From contig CAIVDC010000070.1 in the NCBI GenBank assembly GCA_903904605.1, forward strand, positions 29,714 to 93,713: a DNA stretch of 64,000 nt. The letters run 5' to 3'. The notes under the pieces were generated by a model. It was not told the DNA's origin, did no database searches, and saw nothing but the letters and a program-made list of their open reading frames with translations. This document shows, piece by piece, positions 1-9,109 of this stretch (positions are counted from its first letter, which is position 1; every line of letters starts with the position of its first letter). Source of the stretch: an uncultured Sterolibacterium sp. (lineage in GTDB: Bacteria > Pseudomonadota > Gammaproteobacteria > Burkholderiales > Rhodocyclaceae). The position numbers and the translations under genes were made by a program.

Positions 1-961
1 GCTCCAGGGTGCCCGCAAAGCTGGCCGCCATTTGACTCAGGGGCAGGCGCGCGCCATCCCAGGTGCCGGGCAGATCGTTGCGGACCAGGAGGCTGCCTTC
101 CAGGCGCCCCTTGCCCTGCCCGGCCACGGCAACATCGGCGCTGAAATCGGCATGGGGCAAGCCCTTGGCGAACAGCGCGGGGTCCAGCTTGTCCGCCTTG
201 ATCCGGGCTTCGAGCAGCGGATTTTGCTCGAAGGGCGCGAGCCGGGCCGCAAGCGTTGCCTGCCCGCCCAAGCCATGGGCCTTGGCGCTCAAGAGGAGTT
301 GCGCCAGGTTTCCCGACGCCGTCACGGCCAGGCGATAGGGCAGGCCTTCGCTCTGCCGCAGGGTGGCATGGGCCGATAGCGGGAAGGGCCGCGTATCGCC
401 CAGCACCATGTCGGCCCGGGCGCTCGCCCACGCGCTGGTCATGCTGCGCAGAGTCAGCGCGTAGCTGTCGGCTCGCTTCTCGATGCCCAGATCGATGTCG
501 CTGAAAACGTCCGCCCTGCCGCCAGCATCGAGCACGACACGCCCGACCGTCACGGTCGGCAGCGAAAAGGTGAAGGGCAAGGCCAGGGTCTCCGGCAAGC
601 GGGCAGGTTCCGCCGCGGGTTTGCCGACAATGATCCGCAGTTCCTGCAGGGACAGGCGCTCGACCCGGAGGTCCCGCCCGAGCAGGGACAGGGGTGCCCA
701 CTCCAGGCTCGCCTGCTTCAACTCGAAGCGCTGCCCCTCCGTTTGAAAACTGGCTGCGCCGATCTTCAGCGTGCCGTACAGGGAACCCTGCACGTCGCTG
801 AGCGTAAGCCGGCCTTCGCTCAGCCGTTCCGCCTGCCGGGCGGCCCAGCGCAAGGCCGGTTCCGTCCCCAACAGCCAGAGCAGGGCGCCGACCAGGACAG
901 CCAGGGCGAACAGGATGCGCAGCAGATGGGAGCCGGACTTCTTGAGGCGCCTGGAGGCCAT
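1..961 (-). CDS. tamB: TamB, inner-membrane translocation/assembly module subunit (partial, N-terminal ~320 aa)
   Basis: This reading frame is open from an ATG at 961 to the window edge with no stop, so it is missing from the ORF track. The translation begins MASRRLKKSGSHLLRILFAL, a basic stretch followed by one hydrophobic anchor. It continues as a long beta-rich sequence of short repeats (for example LTLSDVQGSLYGTLKIG), typical of the AsmA/TamB/YtfN family. TamB is anchored in the inner membrane and spans the periplasm to pair with TamA in outer-membrane protein and lipid handling. Its ATG overlaps the TGA of tamA (TGATG), so the two are translationally coupled. The C-terminal DUF490 domain lies outside the window. 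The family call rests on the N-terminus and the tamA linkage. Confidence 0.85.
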   Translation of the reverse strand, partial: MASRRLKKSGSHLLRILFALAVLVGALLWLLGTEPALRWAARQAERLSEGRLTLSDVQGSLYGTLKIGAASFQTEGQRFELKQASLEWAPLSLLGRDLRVERLSLQELRIIVGKPAAEPARLPETLALPFTFSLPTVTVGRVVLDAGGRADVFSDIDLGIEKRADSYALTLRSMTSAWASARADMVLGDTRPFPLSAHATLRQSEGLPYRLAVTASGNLAQLLLSAKAHGLGGQATLAARLAPFEQNPLLEARIKADKLDPALFAKGLPHADFSADVAVAGQGKGRLEGSLLVRNDLPGTWDGARLPLSQMAASFAGTLE

Positions 962-2736
962 CAGAAGGCGAAGCCGACCGAGAAGTGCAGGCGCAGTTTC
1001 CGCGTTGCCTGGCCATAGGCGACGTCCAGGGCCAGGGGGCCGACCGGACTCTTCCAGCGCGCGCCCAAGCCGTAGCCATAGACGGGATTGAGCGCAGCGG
1101 GGGAATCCGCGGCATTGCCGGCATCGACGAACACAGCCGAGCCCCACTGGGCCGACAGCCAATGAACGTATTCAGCGCTGGCAACGGCCAGATAGCGGCC
1201 GCCCACGATCGCACCGGCTTGGGTCAGGCCGAGGCTCTGGTAAGCGTAGCCGCGCACCGTCTGATCGCCGCCGGTGCGAAACAGGAAGTCGGCGGGAATG
1301 CCGTTGCGGCTGACGGCGGCGACCGCCCCCAGTTCGCCGCGCAAGATCAGCTGGCCGCGCCGGCCCAGGGGGTGGAAATACACGGCCCGGCCGTAGCCGC
1401 GGAGGAAGTTCTGATCCGACAGGACGGCGCGCGCAGCCACGTTCGCCTGGAGGTTCACGAGATAGCCCAGGCTCGGATCGAGCAGACGGTCGACCTTGCG
1501 CAGGGTCCAGGAATAGGACGGGCTCAGCGCCGCCGCCCGGGTACCGGGTATTCCGCCGACATCCTGGCTTTCCGTCAGGTAAGTCAGGCCATAGCTGGTC
1601 TCGGTCTTGCCGCTGACGAAGCTGCGCTTCGGCCCCATGGCCAGCTTCCGGGTCACCGTGCCGGCGATGTCGGTGCGCTCGACCTGGGCATTGAGGCTGT
1701 CGCGGTAGCCCTTCCCGTCCGCCGGGAACTGCAGGTCGCCGCTCAGCGACTGGCTCGCCCGGTCGAGCTTGAGCGCCCCGCCCAGGCGCCAGGCGCGATC
1801 GAGAAAGTCGATATCGTGATAATCGATCTGGCCCCGCGCGCCCGTGTCGGTGCTGGCGCCAATACCGAAACCCAGTTTCCGCGAAGGATTTTCCGTTACC
1901 GTGACCTGCACCGGCACGCCGAGCGGATCTGCCGATTCCGTGTCGATGCCGACCGCGGCGGCGGCAAAGTAGGGACTGTCCTGCAGCCTCGACTGCAACT
2001 CCAGCAGCCGTGTTTGGGAATAGGGCTCACCCGGCACGACGGGGCTGAGGCCCAGCACGATGCTGGCCGGGTAACGGCGCAGCCCCCGGATCTCCAGGGC
2101 ACCGAAGGTGAAGGCGGCACCGCTGTCCACGTCGAGCTGCAGTTCTGCTCGCCGGGCCTCCGGATCGACCGTGGCACGGCTGTCGGCGATGGCGGCCCTG
2201 GGATAGCCGTTCAGCAGCAGGGCTTTCAGAGCGTCGCGCTTGGCCGACTCCCAATCCTCCTGACGGAATACGGCGCCGGGACGCAGACTCCATGCCGAGC
2301 GCATTTCTTCGAGACGCGTCCGGTTCTTCGCCGAGCCGTCGGCGAAAGCGCCGCTGACCCGCAGTTCGAAGCCGCCGACCCGCACCGGCTCGCCCGGTTC
2401 GACTGACAGCCTGACCAGCCACGCGCCGCCGGTCTTCTGCGTTGCCGCGGTGATCGTGGGCGAGTAATAGCCATCGATCGCGAGGAACTCCCGGATCTGT
2501 CCCGGCGCCAGACGGACCAGCCGCTGCAGCTGGGCTTCATCCATCCGTTCGCTCGTGCGCCAGCGGTAGAGGTCGAGATGATCTTCCAGCAGCTTGCGCT
2601 GCGCCTCCGGCACGCGCAGCTCGACCCGGTAGTCGAGACCTGCCGGATCGCCGACGGCGATCGCGGCCGTCGGCAACACCAGGAAGGCCAGAGCCGATGC
2701 GCACAGCAGCGCGGAGAATGCGCCCCTCATCCCCAT
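961..2736 (-). CDS. tamA: TamA, Omp85-family outer membrane assembly protein
   Basis: The 591-aa protein opens with a signal peptide (about residues 1-27, ending near TAAIA). POTRA-like repeats follow to about residue 270, then a C-terminal 16-strand beta-barrel. The barrel contains the Omp85 hallmark VRGY (in GGDQTVRGYAYQSLG) and ends in the aromatic terminal strand HFSVGFAF, the recognition signal for outer-membrane insertion. The length is close to that of characterised TamA proteins (~577 aa). TamA forms the outer-membrane half of the translocation and assembly module with TamB, encoded immediately downstream with a TGATG overlap. The start is the first ATG of the frame and gives a good signal peptide; GTA GAC-like alternatives inside would remove it. 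Confidence 0.9.
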   Translation of the reverse strand: MGMRGAFSALLCASALAFLVLPTAAIAVGDPAGLDYRVELRVPEAQRKLLEDHLDLYRWRTSERMDEAQLQRLVRLAPGQIREFLAIDGYYSPTITAATQKTGGAWLVRLSVEPGEPVRVGGFELRVSGAFADGSAKNRTRLEEMRSAWSLRPGAVFRQEDWESAKRDALKALLLNGYPRAAIADSRATVDPEARRAELQLDVDSGAAFTFGALEIRGLRRYPASIVLGLSPVVPGEPYSQTRLLELQSRLQDSPYFAAAAVGIDTESADPLGVPVQVTVTENPSRKLGFGIGASTDTGARGQIDYHDIDFLDRAWRLGGALKLDRASQSLSGDLQFPADGKGYRDSLNAQVERTDIAGTVTRKLAMGPKRSFVSGKTETSYGLTYLTESQDVGGIPGTRAAALSPSYSWTLRKVDRLLDPSLGYLVNLQANVAARAVLSDQNFLRGYGRAVYFHPLGRRGQLILRGELGAVAAVSRNGIPADFLFRTGGDQTVRGYAYQSLGLTQAGAIVGGRYLAVASAEYVHWLSAQWGSAVFVDAGNAADSPAALNPVYGYGLGARWKSPVGPLALDVAYGQATRKLRLHFSVGFAF

Positions 2737-2820
2737 GCGATCATCATGCCTCGTCCCCGTGCGCGCACCTACCTCGGCACCGCCGCCGGGACAGAAATGC
2801 CTGCCCCGGCCGAAAGGGCG

Positions 2821-3393
2821 TCAGCGGAATATCGCCTCTCCCACCCCCTGCAGCGGTCCGAGCGGGTTGTGGCTCTCCTCGTGCTCGTGGATCGCCGGCT
2901 GCCCGCCAGTCAGCTTGTAGACGACCGAGCCGTCGACGAGCAGCACCACGGCATTGAAACGCCAGCCGACGATGTCGGTCTTGCGCCTGAAGTTGAACAG
3001 GTCGGCCCAGAAATTGCCGTATCGGTTGCGCCTGAGCACGCGGTGGTTGACCTCGTAGCCCTGGCAATGGATCGACGCCCGCAGGCAATCCTGCACGCCG
3101 GCATCGAGCGAGGTCTTGTCGATCGACGGGCTCGGAATGAAGCGTCTGATCACGTCCGAATAGGTCAGAATGGTGACATTCGGATTGACGGCCGGATCGA
3201 GGTTCAGACTCTTCAAATCCGCGGCGGTCGTCTTGCCGATGATGATCTTGTCGAAGGCCTGCTGCGCTTCCTCATAACTCTTCCAGGGGCTGTCGGTGAG
3301 CGCCTCGGAGCGAGGCAGGAGCGAGCTGCATCCGGCGCCCGCCGCGCCGATCACCAAAGCCAGGAGGAGTCGCCGCACGATCGCCTGTGCCAT
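2821..3393 (-). CDS. putative lipoprotein of unknown function
   Basis: The 190-aa product (from the ATG at 3393) starts with a basic n-region and a hydrophobic core (MAQAIVRRLLLALVIGAAG) followed by a cysteine (GAGCSS), suggesting a lipoprotein signal with a weak lipobox. The mature part has no motif I can name. It contains segments such as YEEAQQAFDKIIIGKTTAADLKSL and a closing region about a quantity (VVLLVDGSVVYKL). This layout resembles small lipoproteins with a short SmpA-like fold, but I would not assign it. An upstream ATG at 3426 has a better Shine-Dalgarno (AGGTGA) and would add 11 residues. It lies upstream of tamA on the same strand, separated by 84 bp, so it may be cotranscribed. 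Confidence 0.65.
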   Translation of the reverse strand: MAQAIVRRLLLALVIGAAGAGCSSLLPRSEALTDSPWKSYEEAQQAFDKIIIGKTTAADLKSLNLDPAVNPNVTILTYSDVIRRFIPSPSIDKTSLDAGVQDCLRASIHCQGYEVNHRVLRRNRYGNFWADLFNFRRKTDIVGWRFNAVVLLVDGSVVYKLTGGQPAIHEHEESHNPLGPLQGVGEAIFR

Positions 3394-3708
3394 ACCGGCA
3401 TCACGAAACCTTCTTGTTCCCAGCATGTTCACTTCACCTCAGGCGAGAACCCGGACCGACAATGTCGGCGGCATGTTCCGATGGGACTCAAGACTACAGC
3501 GATCATCCCGGAGAGTCAATTTGCCGGTGCGACAAGACATCGAACGGAGCCGCCTCGTCCGGCGTCCCGTTCGCAATCAGTCCCTGGCGCAACTGTTTGC
3601 CATGCCGACGCCAACTCGCCGCGGGCGAGTGTAGAATGGGATTCGCTCCGTCGCATCATCCAGCCTTTTCGGCATTGCCCTTCATGCCGCATCTACAGGA
3701 GATTGGCC
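3394..3708. other. intergenic region between divergent genes (315 bp)
   Basis: This gap separates the minus-strand lipoprotein from the plus-strand DUF1451 gene and must hold promoters for both. The only element that stands out is TAGAAT at 3632-3637, a good -10 hexamer for the plus-strand gene about 70 bp from its start, but no convincing -35 box sits at the right spacing. No hairpin or repeat was seen. Confidence 0.3.
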
Positions 3709-4215
3709 ATGGAAAACAACGACAGTGATAAGGACAAACTGGCACATCAGTACGATCTGCTCGCGAGCAAGTTCAAAGAAGTCTATCTGGCGGGCAAGGA
3801 ACGCGGGCGCGAGTCGATGTCCATCGCGCTGGAAAAGGCCCACGAGCATTTGACCACGCTCGGGGAATTCAGCGCGGAACAGGGCGAAGAATTGAAGCAA
3901 TACCTCGTGCGCGACCTAGATCAGACCATAGCCGATGCCCAACAGTTGGGCGAGCAGGCCAAGGAGCGGCTGCACCCGGCCCGATTGGGCGCAGGCGCGC
4001 TCTCCTCCCTCGCGACCGTGCTGGAATTGACCGGCAACGCCCTGCGTTCCCTGGGCGAAAGAACCAAGGAAGCGCTGACCTACAAGACCGGTGAAATGAC
4101 ATCGGCCGGCACCTTGACCTGCCAGTCGTGCGGCCAGAAAGTCCAGCTCAAGAATACGGGACATGTCCCGCCCTGCCCAAAATGCAATGGTACGCGCTTC
4201 GACAAGGGCTATTGA
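3709..4215 (+). CDS. zinc-ribbon-containing protein, DUF1451 (YbeL-like)
   Basis: The 168-aa protein has a charged alpha-helical body (about residues 1-130) and a C-terminal zinc ribbon with paired cysteines LTCQSCGQ and PPCPKCNGTRF, ending FDKGY. This is the layout of the DUF1451/YbeL family, whose biochemical role is not established. The true start is the ATG at 3709, preceded by AGGAG with 7-nt spacing. The longer open frame in the track (from 2578) is a shadow running antisense through tamA. The gene is monocistronic here and convergent with the DUF21 gene. Confidence 0.8.
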   Translation: MENNDSDKDKLAHQYDLLASKFKEVYLAGKERGRESMSIALEKAHEHLTTLGEFSAEQGEELKQYLVRDLDQTIADAQQLGEQAKERLHPARLGAGALSSLATVLELTGNALRSLGERTKEALTYKTGEMTSAGTLTCQSCGQKVQLKNTGHVPPCPKCNGTRFDKGY

Positions 4216-4455
4216 CTACCTGCATCGCTTGTTCGGCAGGCGGAGGCAACAGCCACTGCCCGGACAGCAGAAATTCCAGCAGTTCGAAGTCCAGTCGACG
4301 GAGTCGTCCGTGTGAGCAGTTGCGCTTGCGTGCGTCCTGATGCCGGCCGCGATTCCTTGCTGCCGATCCTCGCTCGCCCGCGGCTGAATTGCTGGTCGCG
4401 ATGATCCGCCTGGGCGGCGCCAGAAATCGTGGGCCAGGCCGAGACCTCGTCACGT

Positions 4456-5520
4456 CTAGGAACGCGCGCCGCCGACCGGCGGCTCCCGCCTGGCGATGCC
4501 GCGCAGGAGCCGGCCCAGCAGATCGGCCCCGGTGATGATGCGCTTCTGCTCTGCCCAGACCAGGATCAGATCGTGGTCGATGACGTCGTCCTCGGGGTGC
4601 TGCGGACTCACTCGCATGCGCGAGATCACGTCGCCCAGTCGTGTCCGCGGGTCGGTGACGGTAATGGGCCTGTGCCAGTAGCCCTCCGGACTGACCGCGA
4701 CCGAGTCGAAGAGCATGTCGCGCAGGAAATGATGAGCGTCCAGCACCAATTGCGGCTGACCGGATGGATCGACGAAGATCACCCATTTCTTCCCGGAGGC
4801 GTCCACTCGGCGCAGAAAATCGTCGCGCGGCGAGCGCTCGAAAGCCGGGAAAACGGGCCGCCCCTTGGCGAAGGGAAGGCTGATGATACTGCGCGGGTCC
4901 AGCAATTCGCCCTCGTCGAGCACCATGATGTCGTCCAGGTCGAGGAAGTTCAGGACGCCCGCGCCCTCCACCGTTCCGACCTCGCCCCCGGCGGCTTCGG
5001 CATGCTTGGTGATCAATGCCCTGAAATCCCGCTCCCGGAAAAGGACGATGGCCTCCGGCCCAAGCCACCAGTCGAGCAGAATCGCAGTGGGCCATGCTAC
5101 CGGGGCAAGCACGATGCGGTAAGCCGCGAGCAAAGGCGCGCATGACGCCACCATGCGCAGCGCGTGGCGCGAAAAATACGCCTGAGGAATGATCTCGCCG
5201 AAGAAGGTAATGACCACCGTAGAGAAGACGAAGGCGGCCACCCCCAACAGAACGGAATTGGACAACAGCGTGAGCAGCACGTTGGCGGCGACGTTGCCCC
5301 AGAGAATTGTCGCCAGGGTGAAATTCGATTCCCGGCGCAAGCCGAGCACCTTCAGGGCATCACGGCTTCCGCCCGCCGCCTCCACTTCCAGGCGCAGGCG
5401 GCTGACGCTGAAGATCGCCAGGTTCAAGCCCGAGAACATGGCCGCCTGGCCCATGCAGAGCGCGATACCCAGCCAGGTGGCCAAGCCCGCGCCGCTGAAG
5501 AAGTCGCGCGCCAGGTCCAT
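4456..5520 (-). CDS. CNNM/DUF21-domain membrane protein
   Basis: The 354-aa protein has several hydrophobic segments in residues 10-150, including a conserved NxxANVxLT-like stretch (WGNVAANVLLTLLSNSVL) and FFGEIIPQAYFSRH, matching the DUF21/CNNM core (TVVLTFFGEIIPK-type motif). The second half is soluble and CBS-like (to about residue 340). The C-terminal CorC_HlyC transporter-associated domain of CorB/C-type proteins is absent. Family members are linked to divalent-cation (Mg/Co) efflux or homeostasis, which is knowledge of the family and not shown here. The gene is divergent from the antiporter at 5781. The 240-bp convergent gap on its 3' side (4216-4455) shows no terminator I can recognise. 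Confidence 0.75.
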   Translation of the reverse strand: MDLARDFFSGAGLATWLGIALCMGQAAMFSGLNLAIFSVSRLRLEVEAAGGSRDALKVLGLRRESNFTLATILWGNVAANVLLTLLSNSVLLGVAAFVFSTVVITFFGEIIPQAYFSRHALRMVASCAPLLAAYRIVLAPVAWPTAILLDWWLGPEAIVLFRERDFRALITKHAEAAGGEVGTVEGAGVLNFLDLDDIMVLDEGELLDPRSIISLPFAKGRPVFPAFERSPRDDFLRRVDASGKKWVIFVDPSGQPQLVLDAHHFLRDMLFDSVAVSPEGYWHRPITVTDPRTRLGDVISRMRVSPQHPEDDVIDHDLILVWAEQKRIITGADLLGRLLRGIARREPPVGGARS

Positions 5521-5780
5521 TCAAACCGCTCCTTCGCCTGCTGCCGTGCACGCCCGGGCGACCACGACAGGCCTCCCTGTTTGTGACATGGCGATAATTC
5601 TCCGCCTTGCCGTCGGCGCAAGCAACACATGCTGCGATGGAGTAAGCTTTGAACGACGTCGCGGATCAAGCGGGCATCATCCAGACACGCTCCTGGCCCG
5701 GCGCCCGGGCACGGCGGCCTGGGTGACGCAGCATCTATCCTGACACATAACCGAGGTTTCCCGGACTCCTGCACGCAACC

Positions 5781-7022
5781 ATGGCCGTTCATGACTTCTT
5801 CCTGCATCTGCTGGTCATTCTGGTGACCGCGCGGGTGTTCGCCGAACTGGCGACCCGTCTCGGCTCGCCATCGGTGATCGGCGAACTGCTCGCCGGCGTG
5901 GTGCTGGGTCCCAGCCTGCTCGGATGGCTTGAGCCGGTGCAAGCCATCCGCCTGCTGGCGGAAATCGGCATCATCCTGCTTTTGTTCGAAGTCGGCCTGG
6001 AAACCGACTTGGTGCGACTGGCGCGCACCGGCGTCAAGTCGGCACTGCTGGCATCGGGCGGATTCGTCTTTCCGTTCCTACTCGGTTACGGCGTCGCGGT
6101 CTACCTGTTTGATCTGCCGATGCTGGTATCGCTGTTCATCGGGGGTACGCTGACGGCCACCAGCATCGGCATCACGGTGCGCGTGCTCGCCGATCTGGGC
6201 CGTCAACGCGAGCGCGAGGGGCAGATCGTGCTCGGTGCGGCGGTACTGGACGATGTCCTCGGCGTCGTGCTGCTCGCTCTGCTCTATGAGTTCTCGACCG
6301 GCGGCGGAATCAATTTCGGCAACGCCGGCAAGGTGACGCTGTTCATCGCGGCCTTCTTCGTGCTGGCGCCGATAGCGGCCAAGCTGATGTCGCTGATCAT
6401 TCAACACTTCGACAAGGCCAGCGAGATTCCGGGCATGATCCCGACCATGATCGTCGCCTTGGTGCTGTTCTTCGCCTGGCTCGCCCATGCCCTGGGTGCG
6501 CCGGAATTGCTGGGCGGATTTGCGGCCGGCCTGGCGCTGTCGCGCCGCTTCTTCCTGCCCCTGGGTGCGGCCATGCACGGCAATGCCGATTTCGCTCACC
6601 GCGTCGAGCAGCAGATGAAACCCATCGTTCACCTGTTTACGCCGATATTCTTCGTGATGGTGGGCCTGTCGATGAATCTGCGCGCCATCGCCTGGAGCAG
6701 CCCATTCATCTGGGCCTTCTCGGGAACGCTGCTGGCTGCCGCCGTGGCCGGGAAGATGGCCGGCGCGCTGCTGGTGCGCGAACCCGGGCCGGTGCGCGCG
6801 GCGCTCGGTCTGGCCATGGTGCCGCGCGGCGAAGTGGGTCTGATCTTCGCCGAACTGGGGCGCAGCACCGGCATTCTCGATGCCACCGTCTACGCCGGCA
6901 TGGTCATCGTCATCGCCCTGACCACGCTGGCGCCGCCATTCGCGCTCAAATGGTTCTACCGGCGATATGGCAGCCGCATCGCAGTCTACAGCCTGCAGCA
7001 GGAAGGCGGGATCGGACGCTGA
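5781..7022 (+). CDS. CPA2-family cation:proton antiporter
   Basis: The 413-aa protein is almost entirely hydrophobic, with about 12-13 membrane helices. It carries the CPA2 signature region LLLFEVGLETDLVRL and the inner motif VLGAAVLDDVLGVVLLALL, where the DD pair corresponds to the ion-binding aspartates of electrogenic antiporters. The distal region AMVPRGEVGLIFAELG is typical of NapA/KefB-like proteins. No RCK/TrkA-N regulatory domain follows the membrane part. It probably exchanges Na+ or K+ for H+ across the inner membrane. It is convergent with the next antiporter gene (47-bp gap) and divergent from the DUF21 gene (260-bp gap). Confidence 0.85.
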   Translation: MAVHDFFLHLLVILVTARVFAELATRLGSPSVIGELLAGVVLGPSLLGWLEPVQAIRLLAEIGIILLLFEVGLETDLVRLARTGVKSALLASGGFVFPFLLGYGVAVYLFDLPMLVSLFIGGTLTATSIGITVRVLADLGRQREREGQIVLGAAVLDDVLGVVLLALLYEFSTGGGINFGNAGKVTLFIAAFFVLAPIAAKLMSLIIQHFDKASEIPGMIPTMIVALVLFFAWLAHALGAPELLGGFAAGLALSRRFFLPLGAAMHGNADFAHRVEQQMKPIVHLFTPIFFVMVGLSMNLRAIAWSSPFIWAFSGTLLAAAVAGKMAGALLVREPGPVRAALGLAMVPRGEVGLIFAELGRSTGILDATVYAGMVIVIALTTLAPPFALKWFYRRYGSRIAVYSLQQEGGIGR

Positions 7023-7070
7023 GCTTCACCCGGCGGGCGCCAGCGCGATTGCCGGCTCGGCATGGCCGTG

Positions 7071-8285
7071 CTAAAGGCCAGCGGTATCTTCCCCGTCGGT
7101 CTCGCGCGCCAGGCGGAATGCGTAGCTGGCGATGGGCGGGCCGAAGGTTTCAAATATCGTCACGGCACCCAGGACGATTGCGGCGATGGTCGAGGCATGC
7201 TGCGGAAACAGTTCGCCCGAGGTCTGGACCAGTCCGATCGCCAGTCCGGCCATCGGGATCAGGAGCAGGCCGCTGGCAATACCGGCGCGCGCCGGTTTCC
7301 CGAGCAGTGCCGAGGTGGCCGCGACACCGGCCGTCTTTGCCAGGGTCCGCGCAAGCACCAGCGCAAACACCGCGGGCGCGAACTCTATCAGCTCATGCAA
7401 ATGAAGTCCTGCGCCGGCAAATACGAACAGAATGATGAAGAAGAGTTCGAACGCGGGACCGAAGGCAAGATCGGACACGACCGCTTCCTGCTCCATGCTC
7501 TTGACCAGAAAACCGACGGCCAGCGGGACGAACAGCATGGACAGCTTCAGCTCATTGGCCAGGCCGATCGCCACCATGATCGCACCGATCACCAGCGCCA
7601 GTTTGTATTGAGGGGCCCGCTGCGTTCTCAGGGCGGCTTCGTGCAGGGCGAACGCAATGACCAGTCCCAACAGCAGCGAGCCGACAAAGCGGAACAAGGG
7701 CTGGAAGATCATGGTCGTCCAATCCGCGCCCGTCGAGTAGTGCAAGGCCGGCAGGGTGGCGGAGAACGCGACGAAGGAGATGAGGTTGTTGAGGGCGATC
7801 AAGGTCTCGCTGGCTTCGGTCACCCTGCCCCGGGCGCCGACTTCGTGCGCCACGTGGAGCAGCACCGCCGGCGAAGACGAGATGGCGATGGCGGCAACCA
7901 GCGCTGCGATGACGAAAGGAATGCCGAACAGGTGCAATACGTAGGAAACCAGGCCGAAGGTCGCCGCGCTCTCGATCAGCGAGGTGAATAACAGGCCCGG
8001 GGAGTGCCAGAAATGCCTGACGTCCAGCGACAGGCCGAGGCGGTAGAGAATCAGCGCCAGGGCGATGTCGATGAGGACGCGCGACCCGGCCATCGTTTCC
8101 TGGCTGAGCAGTCCGAGTCCGCTGGGACCGCAGAGGAAACCGACCACCATGAACCCGGTGATGCTCGGCAGCCAGGACAGGCGATGCGCGACGTAGCCGC
8201 CCACGGAACCGATGATCAGCATCAAGCCGAAGACGATCAGCGGCGTCAGCGTGATGGCTATCGGCCAGGCCGGCAGATAGCTCAT
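7071..8285 (-). CDS. CPA2-like cation:proton antiporter
   Basis: The 404-aa protein is polytopic (about 12 helices) with the CPA2-type segments GFLCGPSGLGLLS and ALALILYRLGLSLDV. Where the 5781 antiporter has a DD pair, this one shows ALNNLISFVAFSATL, that is NN in place of DD or ND, so its stoichiometry or ion selectivity probably differs. It is the last gene of a minus-strand run (antiporter, ybdK-like, amidotransferase, antiporter), 47 bp after the amidotransferase. It is more similar in style to the antiporter at 10239-11429 than to the one at 5781. Substrate is not predictable from the sequence. Confidence 0.8.
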   Translation of the reverse strand: MSYLPAWPIAITLTPLIVFGLMLIIGSVGGYVAHRLSWLPSITGFMVVGFLCGPSGLGLLSQETMAGSRVLIDIALALILYRLGLSLDVRHFWHSPGLLFTSLIESAATFGLVSYVLHLFGIPFVIAALVAAIAISSSPAVLLHVAHEVGARGRVTEASETLIALNNLISFVAFSATLPALHYSTGADWTTMIFQPLFRFVGSLLLGLVIAFALHEAALRTQRAPQYKLALVIGAIMVAIGLANELKLSMLFVPLAVGFLVKSMEQEAVVSDLAFGPAFELFFIILFVFAGAGLHLHELIEFAPAVFALVLARTLAKTAGVAATSALLGKPARAGIASGLLLIPMAGLAIGLVQTSGELFPQHASTIAAIVLGAVTIFETFGPPIASYAFRLARETDGEDTAGL

Positions 8286-8332
8286 CGAAACGCGCTCACG
8301 GGATTACTCCGGCGACGAAGGCCAAACATCGA

Positions 8333-9109
8333 TCACGGGCGCGCGGTCGTGAGGAAGGCCTCAAGCAGCGGCGCGCAGTCGAGAAGTTCGCCTTCCGCCT
8401 GCTGGTGGAACTCCGGATGCCACTGCACGCCGTAGACGAAACTGCGGCCCTTCCAGCGTATCGCCTCGACTTCGCCGTCCTCGGAGGTGGCCTCCACCAG
8501 CACGTCCCGGCCCAGGCGGTTGACGCCCTGGTGGTGTATGGAGACGACGCGTCCGCCGGCGACTCCCTGGAACCATCGGCAGAGCTGGCTCCCCTCGGCG
8601 AAAGTCACGCTATGGAAATTCCTGTCGTAGGCCTCGCTCTCGTGGGCGACCGAACCCGGCCGAAGGCTCGGCAGGTCCTGATGCAAGGACCCGCCCAGGG
8701 CGACATTGATCAGCTGCATGCCGCGGCAGATCCCGAGCACGGGCTTGCCGGCTTCCATGAACTCATGCAGGAGTTCCAATTCGTAGGCATCGCGCACCGG
8801 GTCTCCCGCCCATTCGGGCCGCAAGGGTTCTTCGCCGTAGGCGCGCGGGCTGACGTCGGTGCCGCCCTGCAGAATCAGGCCGTCGAGATATTCCGCGTAA
8901 TCGCGCAGGCGGATGTTGCTGCGTATCAGCATGCCGTCCTGGACCACCGACGGCACCATCAGCACGATCACATCCCGGGCCATGACCCACTGCGCGATGG
9001 ATTGCTCCAGTACCTGCAGGGTCTTGGTCTGGAGACCGTGGCTGCCCAGCGCCGGATGGGCTATCCGCGCCGAGAGGCCGATGCGGATGGGGCGGCGTCG
9101 TCCTATCAT
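8333..9109 (-). CDS. class I glutamine amidotransferase-like gamma-glutamyl hydrolase (PuuD-like)
   Basis: The 258-aa protein has the full class I amidotransferase triad: nucleophile cysteine in [15 protein letters not shown] and the His-Glu pair in [10 protein letters not shown]. The oxyanion/N-terminal motif [14 protein letters not shown] is the pattern of peptidase C26 gamma-glutamyl-gamma-aminobutyrate hydrolases (PuuD family), which cleave gamma-glutamyl amide bonds. Its ATG overlaps the stop of the YbdK-like ligase by 4 bp (ATGA), so the two are translationally coupled. The pairing with a gamma-glutamyl ligase suggests it hydrolyses that ligase's product or a related compound. The actual substrate is unknown. 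Confidence 0.85.
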   Translation of the reverse strand: MIGRRRPIRIGLSARIAHPALGSHGLQTKTLQVLEQSIAQWVMARDVIVLMVPSVVQDGMLIRSNIRLRDYAEYLDGLILQGGTDVSPRAYGEEPLRPEWAGDPVRDAYELELLHEFMEAGKPVLGICRGMQLINVALGGSLHQDLPSLRPGSVAHESEAYDRNFHSVTFAEGSQLCRWFQGVAGGRVVSIHHQGVNRLGRDVLVEATSEDGEVEAIRWKGRSFVYGVQWHPEFHQQAEGELLDCAPLLEAFLTTARP